64,000 bases of DNA from Nectonema munidae (lineage: Eukaryota > Nematomorpha > Nectonematoida > Nectonematidae), in assembly GCA_030549495.1 (NCBI GenBank), contig JAUIRK010000902.1, positions 65,001-129,000 of the forward strand, in the 5' to 3' direction. Numbering within the stretch: the first letter of the stretch is position 1; every line of letters begins with the position of its first letter. A program made the translations under genes and the position numbers. Under the pieces are notes generated by a model, which saw only the letters and a program-made list of their open reading frames with translations, was not told where the DNA came from and ran no database searches. Positions 1-12,575 of the stretch are shown here, in pieces.

Positions 1-303
<303 letters not shown>

Positions 304-2639
304 TTTATCATGCCATCGTTTTTGTTGCCATCATTTAACTTTATGGATATATGTGTCCAATAAGATAACCAGGAATTTTTATTTGGATGGGCCAAATGGG
401 TTTGTACCCATTATTTCAAATTAAAGTAACAAATGTAACTTATGGCTACTCTACTCTGTGATTATGAGCTACTTTATCTACTTGTATCATTTTATTTCTT
501 TTTTAACATTTCTCATTTTATCATGGTTAATATTTCTTCTTTGCTTCTCATAACAAAATATAGTTTTTTTATTGTAAATTTGCTTTCTTATTACAGTTAT
601 AAGGTTCATCTTGATAAAATTAAATAATTTGATCGACACCGTCACCGATATCAATAATTTTTCTATATTTTCATTTTATTTGCTTTATATTGTTTTTATA
701 AGAATATTGTTAAAAATGAATCCATTATTAAAATTTTTAATTTGTAAATTTCAATTATTTGATGGTGTGGTCTATAACTTAGATGGAGTGGCCCTGTCAC
801 AAGTGCCACATAGCTGGCTATGTTGCCTAATGTGCCAATATATTCATACACAACTGATTTTAGTCTATACATTTATATATTTCAAGAGAGTTCTATGAGG
901 AAGGAGGAGAGCAAATCTACTTATAGGACTTTTTCGAAAAAAATTTCAAATACTTTCCGAAAGATATTATTTTATTTTATTGCGATTTTGGTTTGAAGGT
1001 CGTCTTGTATTCTTCACTTGTGCTGTGAATGTGGCTTTTTTCATCCTTCGTATCTCTACAAATTTCTTGTGAAATGTTCAATAAAGCAGTATTATTGGTC
1101 AAAATAACAAAATCAAACATCAATGCAGAGTGTGTGCTAAGATTTATATGAAGCTTGAGTGACTCGCACTTACAAGAAGAATTGCCATCTCACACTCGAA
1201 AGCAATTTTGATTGGCTTATCACTTCAACTCGAGACATAACGTTGACACTTGTCAAACTTCTTAAGCTTCTTTACATCTTTGAGATGCATGAGCTTCAAA
1301 TCCCTAGATTTGTTTTATTTATGCCTAATCAATCATGTGTCATTATCAACTACTACGCGCACAAACATACATGCGCATATATATAATGAAATTAACGATA
1401 ATTATGACCATAGTAAACAGCAAGGAAGTAATAGTGTTCATATTCGCACTCATTCATGAAGTTGCAGCTTGGCTCTAAACACTTTTGGCCATCACCTCTT
1501 TCTTCTTTACTTTCTTACATCGCTTTGTGTACTTAAATTTGGCAAGTAATTTTACCTCCTTAAAACCAATATTTCTACTCTCTCTCTATTTTTATTATTA
1601 TTATCATTTTTAACTTCTATTTTGCTACTCTTTAAGATAAATTCGTAATTTAAATTTACCTATGCCATTCAAAATACAGCCACTTGTGACAAAATGTAGC
1701 TTATTGTCAATAGCTGAAATTCTAATTTCAAAATGTAATTTAAACTAATTCAGTAACACACACTAACAGAAAAATTCTGCAAAATTACTTGCTAATTTGT
1801 CATTTCCAAGTTATTAAATATGGACCATGCTTGTTTGCATATTCATTGAGTCACATTTGGGCAATTATTTCAAGGTATTTTTGAATAAATATATAGGGGA
1901 GTAATTGATAAATCATTAATTATTTTTTTTAAATTCTATCGTAAATTATATTTTTTATCATTGTTCTCATAAATTATAATTTTTTACGTTTAGAGGAGAA
2001 CAAATAAAGATCCATAATCTAATTACAAATAGACGTGTCCCCGTATTGAAAGATCTTGATACTGTTGTATTTTCATTTAACCCAGTGTATAGAAATTATA
2101 TCAATAATTTAAAATTTACTTCCAATGCTTTAGTAGCAGTGCCAAATTAACATAGTAGCAGATGTAGCCGCTGCTACAGGCCCCGCGCTGGCCCCGTGCT
2201 TATGTGAAAAATTAGTCGAAAAAACCTTTAAAGTTATTTTTTAAAGTTTTCTTCAATTCTTCTTTTATATTTCCTCCTTAAAATAAATTTATTGCTCTTG
2301 AATTTTGTGGTTTTTATCTTTTTTGTAGAATCTAGATCAATTTTATTAAAAAAATTTTTACTGCCTTATCCGTGTACTTATCGTGATTATTATAGGAATG
2401 TGACTATTTTTTATACTGATAACGTTAGTAGTTATCTACTTTGCTGATAAGGTTTTGGGCAATAATTTATTTATGTAAGAATAAAATTTAATGCTTACAG
2501 GTTTAATTTAAATGTAAATTCAGACAAATATCTCATTATGGTTTTGGTGTTAAAAAATTTACTAAATCTGATGTACTTTTAGATAAGCTTAACTTTCAAA
2601 ATGTATTTTTCTGCTTTTTTCAGTATAACTTTTTCTTTG
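304..2639. other. AT-rich stretch without a recognisable gene
   Basis: I see no conserved protein, RNA gene or clear element ends here. A short stretch at about 865-896 (TATACATTTATATATTTCAA and flanks) recurs at about 4541-4570, so fragments of a dispersed repeat are present. The slightly GC-rich patch at 2150-2200 (CCCCGCGCTGGCCCC) did not resolve into inverted termini. Confidence 0.5.
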
Positions 2640-3720
2640 CTCATTTAAAATGAGTATTCGTGTTTTCCTTTTACAAAACTTGCATCATGGAAATATGAAA
2701 AGACATGAAACTTCTTTTTGTCGCCTAGTTTCATAACGATTAACCAAGACCATATACAAATCTTTTGCCAAAGGACGAGAATCTTGTTTCAAGTTTCCAA
2801 TCAACTTCGAGTTCTCTTCAGTTTTTAAAACTATGAACTTTTCTGAGAACATTCCGTTGGACGATTTCTGAAGCTTTGAAAAATGTCACATACTGATTCA
2901 ATTTTTTCAACTCATCATAAACATTTAAACCAGAATTGGTTGCCATTAAGATCAGATTTATACAGGGCTTTAATTTTAAGAATCTCTCTAATATATTCAA
3001 CATTGAATTCCATCATATTTTGAGATCAAGAATCAATTTTAACTCGAAGGTCTACCGCCAATTTGGGACTTTACAAATTTTTGATTCTTATTATTTTTCA
3101 AAAAATTTTAGGAGAGATTCTGCAAACAGAGCGAACTTTGTTTATAAGATCTTTAATATTTTCACAAATTTCATGAACCATTTCTGTTGATTCTTAAAAT
3201 ATGTCGAATGAAGAATCAGATTCAATTGTTTCAGAGCAGGCTTCTTCTTGATTTGAATCTTCAAGATTTGAAATAAGTTTCTTAATGAAAACGTCACAAA
3301 TTGCTAAGTTCAAAGCATGGGCTCTGACTGATTATGAATATTGGTAATGTTCAAGAGGGAATATCATTCCATTTCAAAAAGGTGACTTTCTACTACTTTT
3401 TTTGTTTTGTTGCTCTCTAATGCGTCTTTAATGTATAGAAATCCTAATGACCAATCTTTTGCTTTCCTATTTTTAAACGCTTATTTGCATTTGAAGTATA
3501 TTCATCAATAGTTAAGGAGTAACTTCCTCTACTTGTTTTAATCTTAAAATGTGCATATAGTTTATATTTTTTCTCTTCATAAAATTGAAAAAGCATTGTT
3601 CAAGTAGTTTTTTCGTAACCAAGAAGATCTTTGTCGTAAATGTATTGTTGAAATTTAAGACATTCTCCCAAAAATTCACTATTAACGATGGCTCTGAAGC
3701 TAAATCCATCAAGGCAAAGA
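2640..3720 (-). pseudogene. hAT-superfamily transposase relic
   Basis: Minus-strand translation in several frames resembles Ac-like/BED-type hAT transposases. A stretch reading roughly RWNSMLNILERFLKLKPC (about 3030-2960) matches the 'TRWNS..MLERFLKLK' region of that family, preceded by a 'NLAICDVFIKKLI' type segment near 3300 and an acidic linker. The longest uninterrupted pieces are 2818-3003 and 3512-3712. Many stops and frame changes separate them, and I found neither the N-terminal zinc finger nor the C-terminal dimerisation block, so this is a dead, partial copy. Family assignment rests on pattern recognition alone. A different dead repeat with chance similarity is possible but less likely. 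Confidence 0.55.
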
Positions 3721-4570
3721 ATTTTAGAGACAGCTTATTTCATTAGCTCTTTGACACAAAATCCAAAATAGTTTTTTATTTTTTAATTTTTTGTTGTAAA
3801 CGAAATTTCGTTTTAAAATCTCATGTTTTTGTTGACAACTATAAAACATAAAATTTTCAATATTTTATATAATATTTTGAACCAACTTGAGTTGGATGTC
3901 AAAAACCTTTTTTGGTTGTTTACTAAATAAATTTTTTTCCTTCATCTTTTATCTAATTCAAAGTTCTTTTTTAGGAAAACATCAATTACGTTGCTTATGG
4001 ATTATTTTTTATAAATTTTATCTCATTTTCCAATAACTTTCTATATAATTTTATCAAAAATGATATCTATTTAAAAATAAATATATTATATTTATAAATT
4101 TAATATTTTATAAAAAATTTTTTTACTATTTTTTAATATTTTTTTCAATAAAAATGAAAATTAGAAAAATTGATTTTATAAATTAAGTATTTTGTGGACA
4201 TTTTAAATATAACATTCAATTCTCAATTTTTTTTAAATTTTTAGTTAGTTACTTACTTATACTAACTTAACAGTAACTTTTCTTAAAAATGTAGTCAAAA
4301 TGATTGAGCAAAACTCACTTCATGAATTAGTGCAACAATGGAAAGGCACACTTGTGCAATTTACCAAGCAGTGTATTTCTCCTTTACCCTAAGCAACTTT
4401 TGGACATTTAGGCATCAATATATGGAAACAATAAGGTTAAACAGTATATGTTATTATTACATATTACCAGCTTCGTCGCCAGACTTTAAGTACATGGGAG
4501 GGGGAAACATGATTTTAATGGGGCCTGGACTATAAGAAAGTGTATACATTTATATATTTCAAGTGAGTTC
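3721..4570. other. AT-rich stretch without a recognisable gene
   Basis: Long A and T runs with no supported gene. A run of nine G at 4572-4580 marks its right edge. Confidence 0.5.
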
Positions 4571-4602
4571 AGGGGGGGGGCAAAATAAATACAAGGTAGG
4601 GG

Positions 4603-4682
4603 GCAAGACAAAACTCACAAAACAATTGCTCACATGACAAATGCTCATAAAAAATTGCTCACAAGACAATTGCTCACAACTT
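4603..4682. repeat. Short tandem repeat with core AATTGCTCACAA
   Basis: Four to five imperfect copies of a unit of about 17 bases with the core (G)ACAATTGCTCACAA follow one another. No coding or element association is visible, apart from lying just left of the inverted repeat at 4811. Confidence 0.7.
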
Positions 4683-4810
4683 TTCTTTAATTTTATAAGT
4701 GTTAGGCGAAAATACTCTATTACATACTGGATGAATTTTATCGCTATAAACTTCTAGACTTTTCCTAAAATCGTCAACTGCAAATTTTAATACCTATTTC
4801 GTGCTAGTTG

Positions 4811-4956
4811 ATTGACCCTACGATGCCGAAAACTCCCAATAATAACCAATGCCGATTTCTTTTTAAGTGAATAGAAAAACACTATACGTCTTCTTGATTT
4901 TCTCAAATTTAAAATTTTCCCACTTTTGTGATCAACCCTAACATTTCAATTTTAGC
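4811..4956. repeat. Dispersed repeat, partner inverted at 12576-12718
   Basis: This segment reads as the reverse complement of 12576-12718 with a few differences: CCCTACGATGCC here matches GGCATCGTAGGG there, and ACACTATACG...CTTCTTGATT matches AATCAAGAAGGCGTATAGTGT. The two copies lie about 7.6 kb apart in opposite orientation. It abuts the old satellite array on its right. Confidence 0.85.
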
Positions 4957-5700
4957 ATGTTGAACTCAATGGTGACAATTTTTTCTTATCAATATTAATC
5001 AAACCTCTCAAAAACGAATGTAAACATGTCACTATTTAAAAAGTCAAATATTTTTCTAGTAAGAATTTTTTATATATGGATATATACCCATTTTCAATTC
5101 AATGGTGATAATTATTTTGTATAAAAATTAATCAAACCTGTCGAACTTTTTAAAAATGACAACATTTTTTATACTGCAACAATTTCCAAATATATAAAAT
5201 TTTACACATGTTAATACATTTTCATGTATGCTGACTTCAATAGTGATATTTATTTTTCATAAAAATCAATAAAATATAAAAAACGGGTTTTCTCAAATCT
5301 AATTATATGAAGTTTTTACACACATATACCTATTTTCAAATGTGCTGTATTTTATGGTGATTTTTATTTTGCATGAAAATCAATCAAACCTGTCAAAAAG
5401 CTATTAAAATATGGCGCTTTTCCCAAAATGCACTGATTTAAAATAAACAAAATTTTTAGACATATATACCTATTTTCTTGTATGCTGAGTTCAATAGTGA
5501 TGCTCATTTTTCTTAAAATATTTAGTTATTTTCAAGTATGCTGAATTTAATTGGAAGATTTATTTTTTATAGGAATAAATCAAACTGTCAAGGAGCCGTT
5601 TTCGAAAAAATTTTCAAGTTCCCATTATATATAATTATTCATAAATGTGCCCGTGTTGACGTATTCTAAAATCAATGGTAGTGCTTTTTTTTATTTTATA
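4950..5700. repeat. Diverged satellite array (same family as 51640-53100)
   Basis: Degenerate units contain 'TATGCTGA(A)TTCAATGGTGAT...TTTTTCAT(A)AAAATCAATCAAACCTGTCAAA' and a 'TTTTACACATATATACC(C/T)ATTTTC' spacer. Recognisable unit anchors are near 4953, 5090, 5225, 5340, 5477 and 5538. The same consensus, far better preserved, forms the array at 51640-53100. Similar sequence resumes at 9828-10080 beyond LINE 1, so LINE 1 probably inserted into this older array. Confidence 0.75.
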
Positions 5701-5895
5701 AAAAACCAATAAACCTTTTTTTAATCCCACCAATAGCCTTTTTTAAATCAATCCTAGTCTAAAATGACTCGTTTTATGTACGCTAATTCTTAAGCGCTAA
5801 TAATTCTTGCTCTGTTATTCAAATTTTTCTTTTTCAACTAAATACTTTTTATTAATCGCATTTTACTTTTTACCAAGTATCTTATTTAATTTTGC

Positions 5896-6891
5896 ATGAA
5901 AAAAATAAAGTCAAAAAGTACTTTAAAAAGTTCAGAATGGAGTTGTCATTTTTGTACCAATGTTAGCCATGAAATGATCAAGTGTAGCTCCTGTTTGAAC
6001 TGGTTTTGTTATGTTTGTCAGAAAATCCCTCAACAACTATTAGAACTTCTTAATATTTGGGAAAGCTCAGGAATTAGATGGTTTTGTAGTATTTGTTCCA
6101 AAAGTGATGTCACAACTATGAAAAAGTCTATAGATCATGTATCTGAAGGACTTCAAATGCTTAAAAAGAAGAATGAAGAAGCCTTTGCAACTTTTTAAAC
6201 AGACTTTTCGAATAAAATTGAAGCGCTTTCCGATCGTATTTCTCATCAGACCAATCTTCAGGAAAAAAAAAGTAATGATATAAGTGACAAACTAGATAAT
6301 GTGAATCATAAATTCAAAGATGGTTTTAGTGAGTCATGCACTAAAACCAACAATCAAGATATAGTTTCTGTGCCTAATTTTAGAAAGATTATTAAAAAAG
6401 CATTAGATGACGAACGTGCAGAGGATTATGATAAAGAAAGAAGGAAGCTTAATCATATAATTCATGGGGTATCAGAGTATGAGGGTGAGACTAGAATCAA
6501 TGATGAAGAATTTATAAATGAATTATTTATTTCGCATCTTAATTTAAATTCTGTTAAAGTTGTCAAGATCATTCGATTAGGTAAAAGTTTTCGTGATGTT
6601 TTGTCCAAAAGGCCAATTAGAATAACTTATGTTAATTTTGATAGTAAAATGACTGTAAAAAGTGCTCTTTCTAAAAAAAATGCTCCCGAAAAATTTAAGA
6701 AAATCTTTGTTTCCAATGATTTTAATCCAGTCGAAAGAGAGAGAATCAAAACCCTTAACCTTCAAGCTAGGGCAAAAAATTTGGAAAAAGATAACGACTC
6801 GTTCATGTTTGTTGTTTCAGGAGATAATTTAAAAGATCTGAAAATTATAAAGAAATTTTTTTTAAAAAGATCCATGACACACTCAATATAG
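5896..6891 (+). pseudogene. LINE 1 ORF1 with PHD-like zinc finger
   Basis: Starts MKKIKSKST, then a Cys/His-rich finger: CHFC, IKCSSCLNWFCYVC and WFCSIC (residues about 18-74) give the C4HC3-like spacing of the PHD fingers found in CR1-group ORF1 proteins. After an in-frame TAA at 6196 the same frame continues to 6891 with a lysine-rich coiled region and a conserved-looking 'IIHGVSEYEGE...VKIIRLG' section, an RRM-like ORF1 core by position. Without that stop the product would be 331 residues. ORF1 proteins bind element RNA. This one is a single stop away from open, so the copy is fairly young. Confidence 0.8.
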
Positions 6892-6929
6892 ATGAAGCAA
6901 TTCACACTTCAATCAATACAAATAAAAAC

Positions 6930-9738
6930 ATTTCTAAGTTTGTATCTACCTTCTATACTAATGCTAACCAATTATTCAGTAAACTAGATGAGTTATCTTT
7001 TTCCCTAAATAAGAGTAACTTACTTTCTTGTTGGAGCTTTGCCTAAAAAAAGGTCTACATTGATCAATTATGCTATCTATGACATTAATAACTATGTAAC
7101 AGTACATAACTTTGACCATCACTCCAATTCTTCAATGAATCAGAGAGGAATTCTTTTTTATTTGCATAAAGAGGCTTCATTCCATGTGATTGAGCTCTTT
7201 AACCCAATTTTTATTGAATGCCTAACTTTAAGGGTTTTTTTGAAAAGAAAAGAGTTCTTACTTTGTTGTATATATAGAAGTCCAAGTTCACTTTTTTATG
7301 AATCTACGAATGAAATTATTTCTCTTCTAAGTCTACTTCACTCTAAATTTTCACATAGTAACATCATTATTCTTGGGGATTTTAACTACCCTGAAATTAA
7401 TTGGAATTCACTGAGTAACGCTAGTGTTAAACATCAAAGATTTCTTAATTTCCTACAAGAAAAATGCTTTACTCAGCTTGTGAAGGAACCTACAAGGATA
7501 GGTACATTTGGTTTGTTTTCTGTTCTTGATTTATTGATTACCAATATTCCAGATTTCATTTCCAATTTGAGGTTTAATTCTCCTCTTATCAAAAGTGATC
7601 ATATGTGTATTACTTTTAATCTTTTAATTAATGTAAAATGTGATATCTCCAAATCCATTAAATATAATCATCAATCTGGTAACTATAAAGAAATTTCTTC
7701 TCACCTGTCTAAAATTGATTGGAATATAGCTAAAGATTTTAATATTGTTAAATTCTATTCTTTTTTCACTAATAAACTATATTCACTTATAGAGAAGTAC
7801 GTTCCTTTGAGGAAATCTCACCTAAAAGTCAAAGTTTATTTTACTAAAAAAATTATCTCTCTTCTAAAAAAAAAGAAAAAACTTTTTCGGGCTTATACTA
7901 AATTTAGACATAGACATATCTATGACAAATACAGACAAATATCGAACATTTTGAGAAAAGAGACTCGTAAGGCTAGAATATCTCATGAAAACAAACTTCT
8001 TTCAAAATATAAATATAGTCCTAAGTTGGTTTGGTCCTACATAAATCAGAAGAACAGAAATAATTTTGCTGAACTAGTTGATCATAATGATTTACCTACT
8101 ACTACTAATACCCAAAGAGCCAATGTTTTTAGTGAATATTTCAATTATTGTTCTTCGAATTCGGGTTCTCATAATGACAATTCAAGTTTCTTGCCTGTAT
8201 GTAACTCTATAATAGATAGTTTAGATTTTAACATAGTTGAAATACATAGCAAGTTAGAAAAATTAAATAAATTTAAGTCTCCTGGCTCTGATAAGTTACA
8301 CCCGTATGTCATTAGTGAACTTTCTCGAGTTTTAGCCATACCTGTCAAAATGATTTTTGAAAAGTCACTAGAGGAAAAAAATTTTTGGATGTTTGGAAAA
8401 TTGCATTAGTCACACCAGTTTTGAAGAGTGGAAATCGAAAATTTTGCCAAAACTACAGGCCAATAAGTCTTAATCCAGTTCTATCTAAAATATTCGAGAC
8501 ATTCATAGCCTTTAAAATTTTATCACATATAAAAAACTTCAAACTTTTTAATTCCAACCAGCATGGATTTTTAATGGAAAATCTACGATAACCAATCTAT
8601 TGGAGTTTCAAAATGATTTAGTCAACCTGTTTGAGGGAAATGATTCTATTGATGTAATTTACTTAGATTTTCACAAGGCTTTTGACTCTATTTCACATAA
8701 GTATTTGTCAGATAAACTTGAGTCATTTGGTATAAAGGGCAATCTATTTGCTTTATTGAAAAATTATCTTGAAGATAGAAAATAAATTGTTTCAGTAAAT
8801 GGTATGTATTCTGATGAAAAGCAAGTGTTGAGTGGAGTACCCCAAGGGTCTGTGCTAGGTCCTCTACTTTTTAATATCTTTCTTAATGATCTCTTAAACG
8901 TAATAAAGTCAAAGATAAAGGTATTTGCCGATGATATCAAGATTTACAATGTGTGTGATAGAGATGGTAGAAGTTGCTTGCAGAAAGATTTGATTGACGT
9001 TTTTCATTGGTGTAATAGATGGGAAATGAAACTGAACTTGAATAAATGTACTCATTTACAAATTGGATTACAAAGTAATCATTCGTTTTTCATTGGTGGC
9101 CAAAAACTTAAACAAGTTGATTCACAGAAAGACTTAGGGGTCATAGTGAATTCTAACCTCGACCCAAGAGAAAATATTTCAACAAGAGTCACTAAAGCTT
9201 TCCAAGCCTTTCATAGAGTTCATAGAAGTTTTGCTTTATTTGATGCCAACATAGCACCCCTTTTATATAAAACACTGATTAGACCTATTTTAAAGTATGG
9301 AAATGTTGTTGCATTTCCTTTCACTCCTTTGATGCTGCAAATATTGAAAGAGTCCAGAGAACAATCACAAAAAAGATAGTAGGAATGAAAGATCTTAGTT
9401 ATACAGAAAGACTGAAAAAACTGAATTTGCCTTCAATGTTATACAGGTTAAGAAGGAATGATATGGTGACATCCTACAACATTGTAAAAGAAAAGTTTAA
9501 CTTAACTTCTCAAGTTTTACCTGAATTTTCTGAAAGAGTTCAAAGATTTCATTCTTCCAAATTAAAAAAAAGACATTGCAAGAAGGTATTTTTGAAAAAA
9601 TACTTTTCTCAACGAATGATAAATGATTGGAATTCTTTGCCTGATTTTGTTGTTGATGCTCCATCTTTGAACATCTTCAAGAACAGACTTGATGAGTTTT
9701 GGAAAAATAGAAGGTTTGAGCATGAAAGAACGCGTTGA
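6930..9738 (+). pseudogene. LINE 1 ORF2: endonuclease and reverse transcriptase
   Basis: Endonuclease traces begin near 6950 (YTNANQLFSKLDEL) but the following metal-site segment seems shortened before 7039. The rest shows CCIYRSPSS, ILGDFNYPEINW and KSDHMCITF, the GDFN and SDH motifs of the endonuclease. The reverse transcriptase has KSPGSDKLHPY, NYRPISL, VIYLDFHKAFDSISH (8650-8700), GVPQGSVLGPLLFN (about 8835-8876) and the catalytic FADD near 8929. The C-terminal 'MINDWNSLPDFVVDAPS..FKNRLDEFW' block is the usual CR1/L2-group end. Breaks are visible near 8400, 8590, 8785 (an in-frame TAA) and 9380. This strand-nicking and copying enzyme is no longer functional. Confidence 0.9.
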
Positions 9739-9827
9739 TTTTCAAAAGTATGAAGCGAATACTTACTATAGGCTTTTTGCCTTTCTTTCTTTCGCTAATA
9801 AACTTATGTTATGTTATGTTAAACCTC

Positions 9828-10080
9828 TGAATTTTTTGATTTTTTATGGATAGGAAGATTTTGGGCCTTAAAGCCAATTTTTAGTATAATTCTAATAAAA
9901 ATATTCTTCAGAATTTTATATAAAAATCAATCCAACCTATCATGTAATTTAAACTATTTAAGTTTTTTCTTTTCAGATGGTATATAAATTTTATACTTAT
10001 ATACTACATATATTTAAGTAAGGTGAATTAAATCGTGAAGTTAATCTTGTAAACAAACTTTTACACCTGATAAAATGTAA
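9828..10080. repeat. Satellite remnant to the right of LINE 1
   Basis: Phrases such as TATAAAAATCAATCCAACCTATCA and 'AGGTGAATTAAATCGTGAAG' fit the degenerate satellite of 4950-5700, supporting insertion of LINE 1 into an existing array. Confidence 0.5.
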
Positions 10081-11026
10081 TTTAAAAATAAAAAATAATG
10101 TTTTATTTATCTCTTCTGGTTTTGATTTTCGAACGTAGTAATATTTCGCCGACATAGGCTCACAAGAAGTTCACAACCAAAATTTTTATAAGGCAATTGC
10201 TGAACTCACTAACAGATTTTCAAACGAATTATCACAATTGCTGTTTTTTGATCTTCTCTCTCTTTCTTCTAAATACATCAATAAAGTCTGAGACATTATT
10301 CTTCTCTCTATATTGCCTTTCCACATTACGCGAACTCTTGCAAAGAGATACCAAAATTTGATGTAATATGTCACATATTTTAGAAAAAGTGAGCCAAGTT
10401 GATATATCAATAATTTAGGGAAATTTGAAATAATTCCTGTGCAATAAATTTTGAAAGATTGTTTTCATTTTATTTTTTTCTTGCCTTCAATAAAGTAAAC
10501 GGTTCAAAGAAAATTTTTTAAGGATATATTTATATCTAATGAATTTAGTTATATCTACAAAATTTATTTCTGTTTATATTTTAAGTGACAAAGTAATTTT
10601 ATCAAAACCTGAAAAACATGTCTTTACCCTACAACAGCCGTGTTGCCTTGCATTACTGCCTTTTTAACGTAAAAATAGTTCAAATCTGTCTTTTTTTACA
10701 GGTTATTTACCATTAGTATTTTTCTATTATTTTTTTCTTTAATAAGAACTCCAAGAATACACTTTTTGCAGCTTAATTTGTTCAATTAAAGTTCATTGTT
10801 CCTACTTAAATTTAAATATGTCCACCAGAGGGTGTGTCTGACAGTAAATAGATTAGATTAATTTCCTGGATAAAACTTTTTTATATCATTGGTCTTTTAA
10901 CGAAATTTTCGTTTCTAACAGTTTTGGTTAGGCTCAATACACACGCTTTACATTTGAAATTAATATCGGAGTTGAGTGAATCGATGTACATAAATAAAGA
11001 AAACATACAATTGAAAAAAATATTGA
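10081..11026. other. Stretch without a recognisable gene
   Basis: No conserved coding signal on either strand. The minus-strand open frame at 10186-10410 has no recognisable motif and no coding-like context. Confidence 0.5.
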
Positions 11027-11199
11027 GCTTCCTCTAGAATGGTAATGGTAATGGTACCGTAGGGTGTTTTCATCGAAAAGGCACAATTGCGCCGCTTGTA
11101 TCGAACTATGAGGAAAGTAAGCTTGATGTAGGATCGAACCCAAGACCTTGAGTTATCGAATCCGGCATCTAACCAACCATACTCACGCTTCCTCTAGAA
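11027..11199 (-). mobile_element. tRNA-derived SINE, minus strand, with 13-bp target duplication
   Basis: On the minus strand a 147-bp body (11186 to 11040) starts with a tRNA-like head. An A box (TGGTTGGTTAGATGCCGG) is followed about 30 bases on by a B box (GGTTCGATCC), the internal RNA polymerase III promoter. A tRNA-unrelated body and a tail of CCATTA units follow. It is flanked by a perfect duplication, GCTTCCTCTAGAA, at 11027-11039 and 11187-11199, the mark of LINE-driven target-primed insertion. No protein is encoded. Which LINE mobilised it is unknown; none of the LINE tails in the window is (CCATTA)n. Confidence 0.88.
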
Positions 11200-11755
11200 A
11201 ATTTTAATATGAAATTCACGATCAGTTGGAACACATGATATATTATTTTGGTCAGTATAATAAATCTACATGAAACATTATAATTTAAAATACATGAATA
11301 ATTCACATTTTTTTATTTTACATGAATAATTTTTTTGACGAAATATTGAAATGACAATGTACTATTCTAATTTTAAATTTTTATCAAATTTTTTGATTTG
11401 TTCTCTATAAAGTAATGATGTCATGAAAAAAGTTGAAAACATCCTACCAAAAGCATGCAAATAAGCTAAAGATGGATAACAAACACAAATAACTATATAA
11501 TTCTAGAGACAGATAAAGTTAGAGCTGAAATTTTGCTTTTGAACTAATGTTTTAAAGATTTTATTTCAACTTGAAAATGTCAAGTCAACTTATATTTAAT
11601 ATAATATATAATGTAAAAAAAGTTAACATAGAACTTTTTCATTAAATAAAAAATGTATTAGGTTGATAAAAATCGTGTTCAAAAATGTTTCAGACAAATA
11701 AATTTTAAACTTTTTTTCATATTTTGTTTGTTCTATACACATTTGTTCTATGATG
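11200..11755. other. Stretch between the two SINEs
   Basis: AT-rich with no gene or element signature that I can support. Confidence 0.4.
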
Positions 11756-11905
11756 GGGCGGGCGTAATGTTGGTTAGATACTGGGTTTCGATAACTCAAG
11801 GTCTTCGGTTCGTTCCCTCATCAAGCCTACTTTCCTCATATTTTGATATAAGAGCGCAATTGTTTTTTCTCGATGAAAACACCCTTGGTACCATTACCTT
11901 TACAT
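11756..11905 (+). mobile_element. tRNA-derived SINE, plus strand, older copy
   Basis: It shares the whole layout of the 11040-11186 SINE in the opposite orientation: TTGGTTAGATACTGGG (A box), GATAACTCAAGGTCTT, GGTTCGTTCC (degenerate B box), CATCAAGCCTACTTTCCTCA, GCGCAATTG, TCGATGAAAACACCCT and GGTACCATTACC. More substitutions and no readable target duplication suggest it is older. The two copies face away from each other about 570 bp apart. Confidence 0.82.
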
Positions 11906-12575
11906 TTAGGCATAATTAAATCTTTATTTTTTTTGGATTTTCTTGCGTTTTTTAAAGAAATCCGAATAATGAATTCTAGGAGAGAAATGGATAGATTTGG
12001 GCCGATATATACCTATGAATATCAATAATGAAAAACTATGAAAACAGCTATAGACCTGGTTTCAACAGTACAATTGACAGACAACTATTCACTTGTGGAA
12101 ATAAATGTTTATTCATACAATACATGAAGAGATAGGGCAAGAAAATTTGATATCAAATTTTGGTTAATTTGTGATACAAGTATTCATTTCAATATGTAGG
12201 AAGGAAAGAGAGATCAAGTTTGTTTACATATCTCTTAGAGATAATTGAAACCTATAAACATCCGTGATAAAATTTTTATAAACTTAAGAATATCAAAAAA
12301 ATATTTGAAATATGAAATCACTTTTGTATGAAAGTTTCGATCTAAAAAATAAATTTCGATGGGAAAAAAATTAAGGGAGAGATAAATTATATGAATCTAA
12401 AAGTGATTTCAGATTGGATGAAAAATTTTCCTTATTATATTATAAAGCTAATAAAAAAAATTATATTCATTTTAGAAAAATATTGACCTTTGAAAATATC
12501 GCCAAGTTTACACCTTTTTTGGTACGCTTGTTTCATATTGATAAGAAAAAATGCAACAAATGGGCTGAGAATGTT
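11906..12575. other. AT-rich stretch without a recognisable gene
   Basis: No recognisable protein or RNA. The inverted dispersed repeat 12576-12718 follows it. Confidence 0.4.

Larger units (their letters stand above)
5760..9825 (+). mobile_element. LINE 1: CR1/L2-group non-LTR retrotransposon, decayed
   Basis: The two-ORF layout is typical of CR1-group LINEs: ORF1 with a PHD-type zinc finger (5896-6891), then ORF2 with apurinic-like endonuclease and reverse transcriptase (about 6930-9738). A short 3' UTR ends in a (TTATG)n tail of three to four units at 9804-9821, like the microsatellite tails of CR1 relatives. The 5' UTR probably begins near 5760, where the satellite sequence stops. The copy is close to full length but broken at several points. 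No target duplication could be read because the flanks are degenerate satellite. Confidence 0.88.

Noticed and set aside
2150-2200. GC-rich patch with GCTGCTAC and CCCCGCGCTGG as hAT-type inverted ends
   Set aside because: No matching inverted partner or 8-bp duplication could be found within a reasonable distance.
11756-11919. Open frame at 11728-11919 and tRNA-like sequence as a gene
   Set aside because: The frame runs through the SINE, and its 5' part folds only as a SINE head; no intact tRNA cloverleaf can be drawn.
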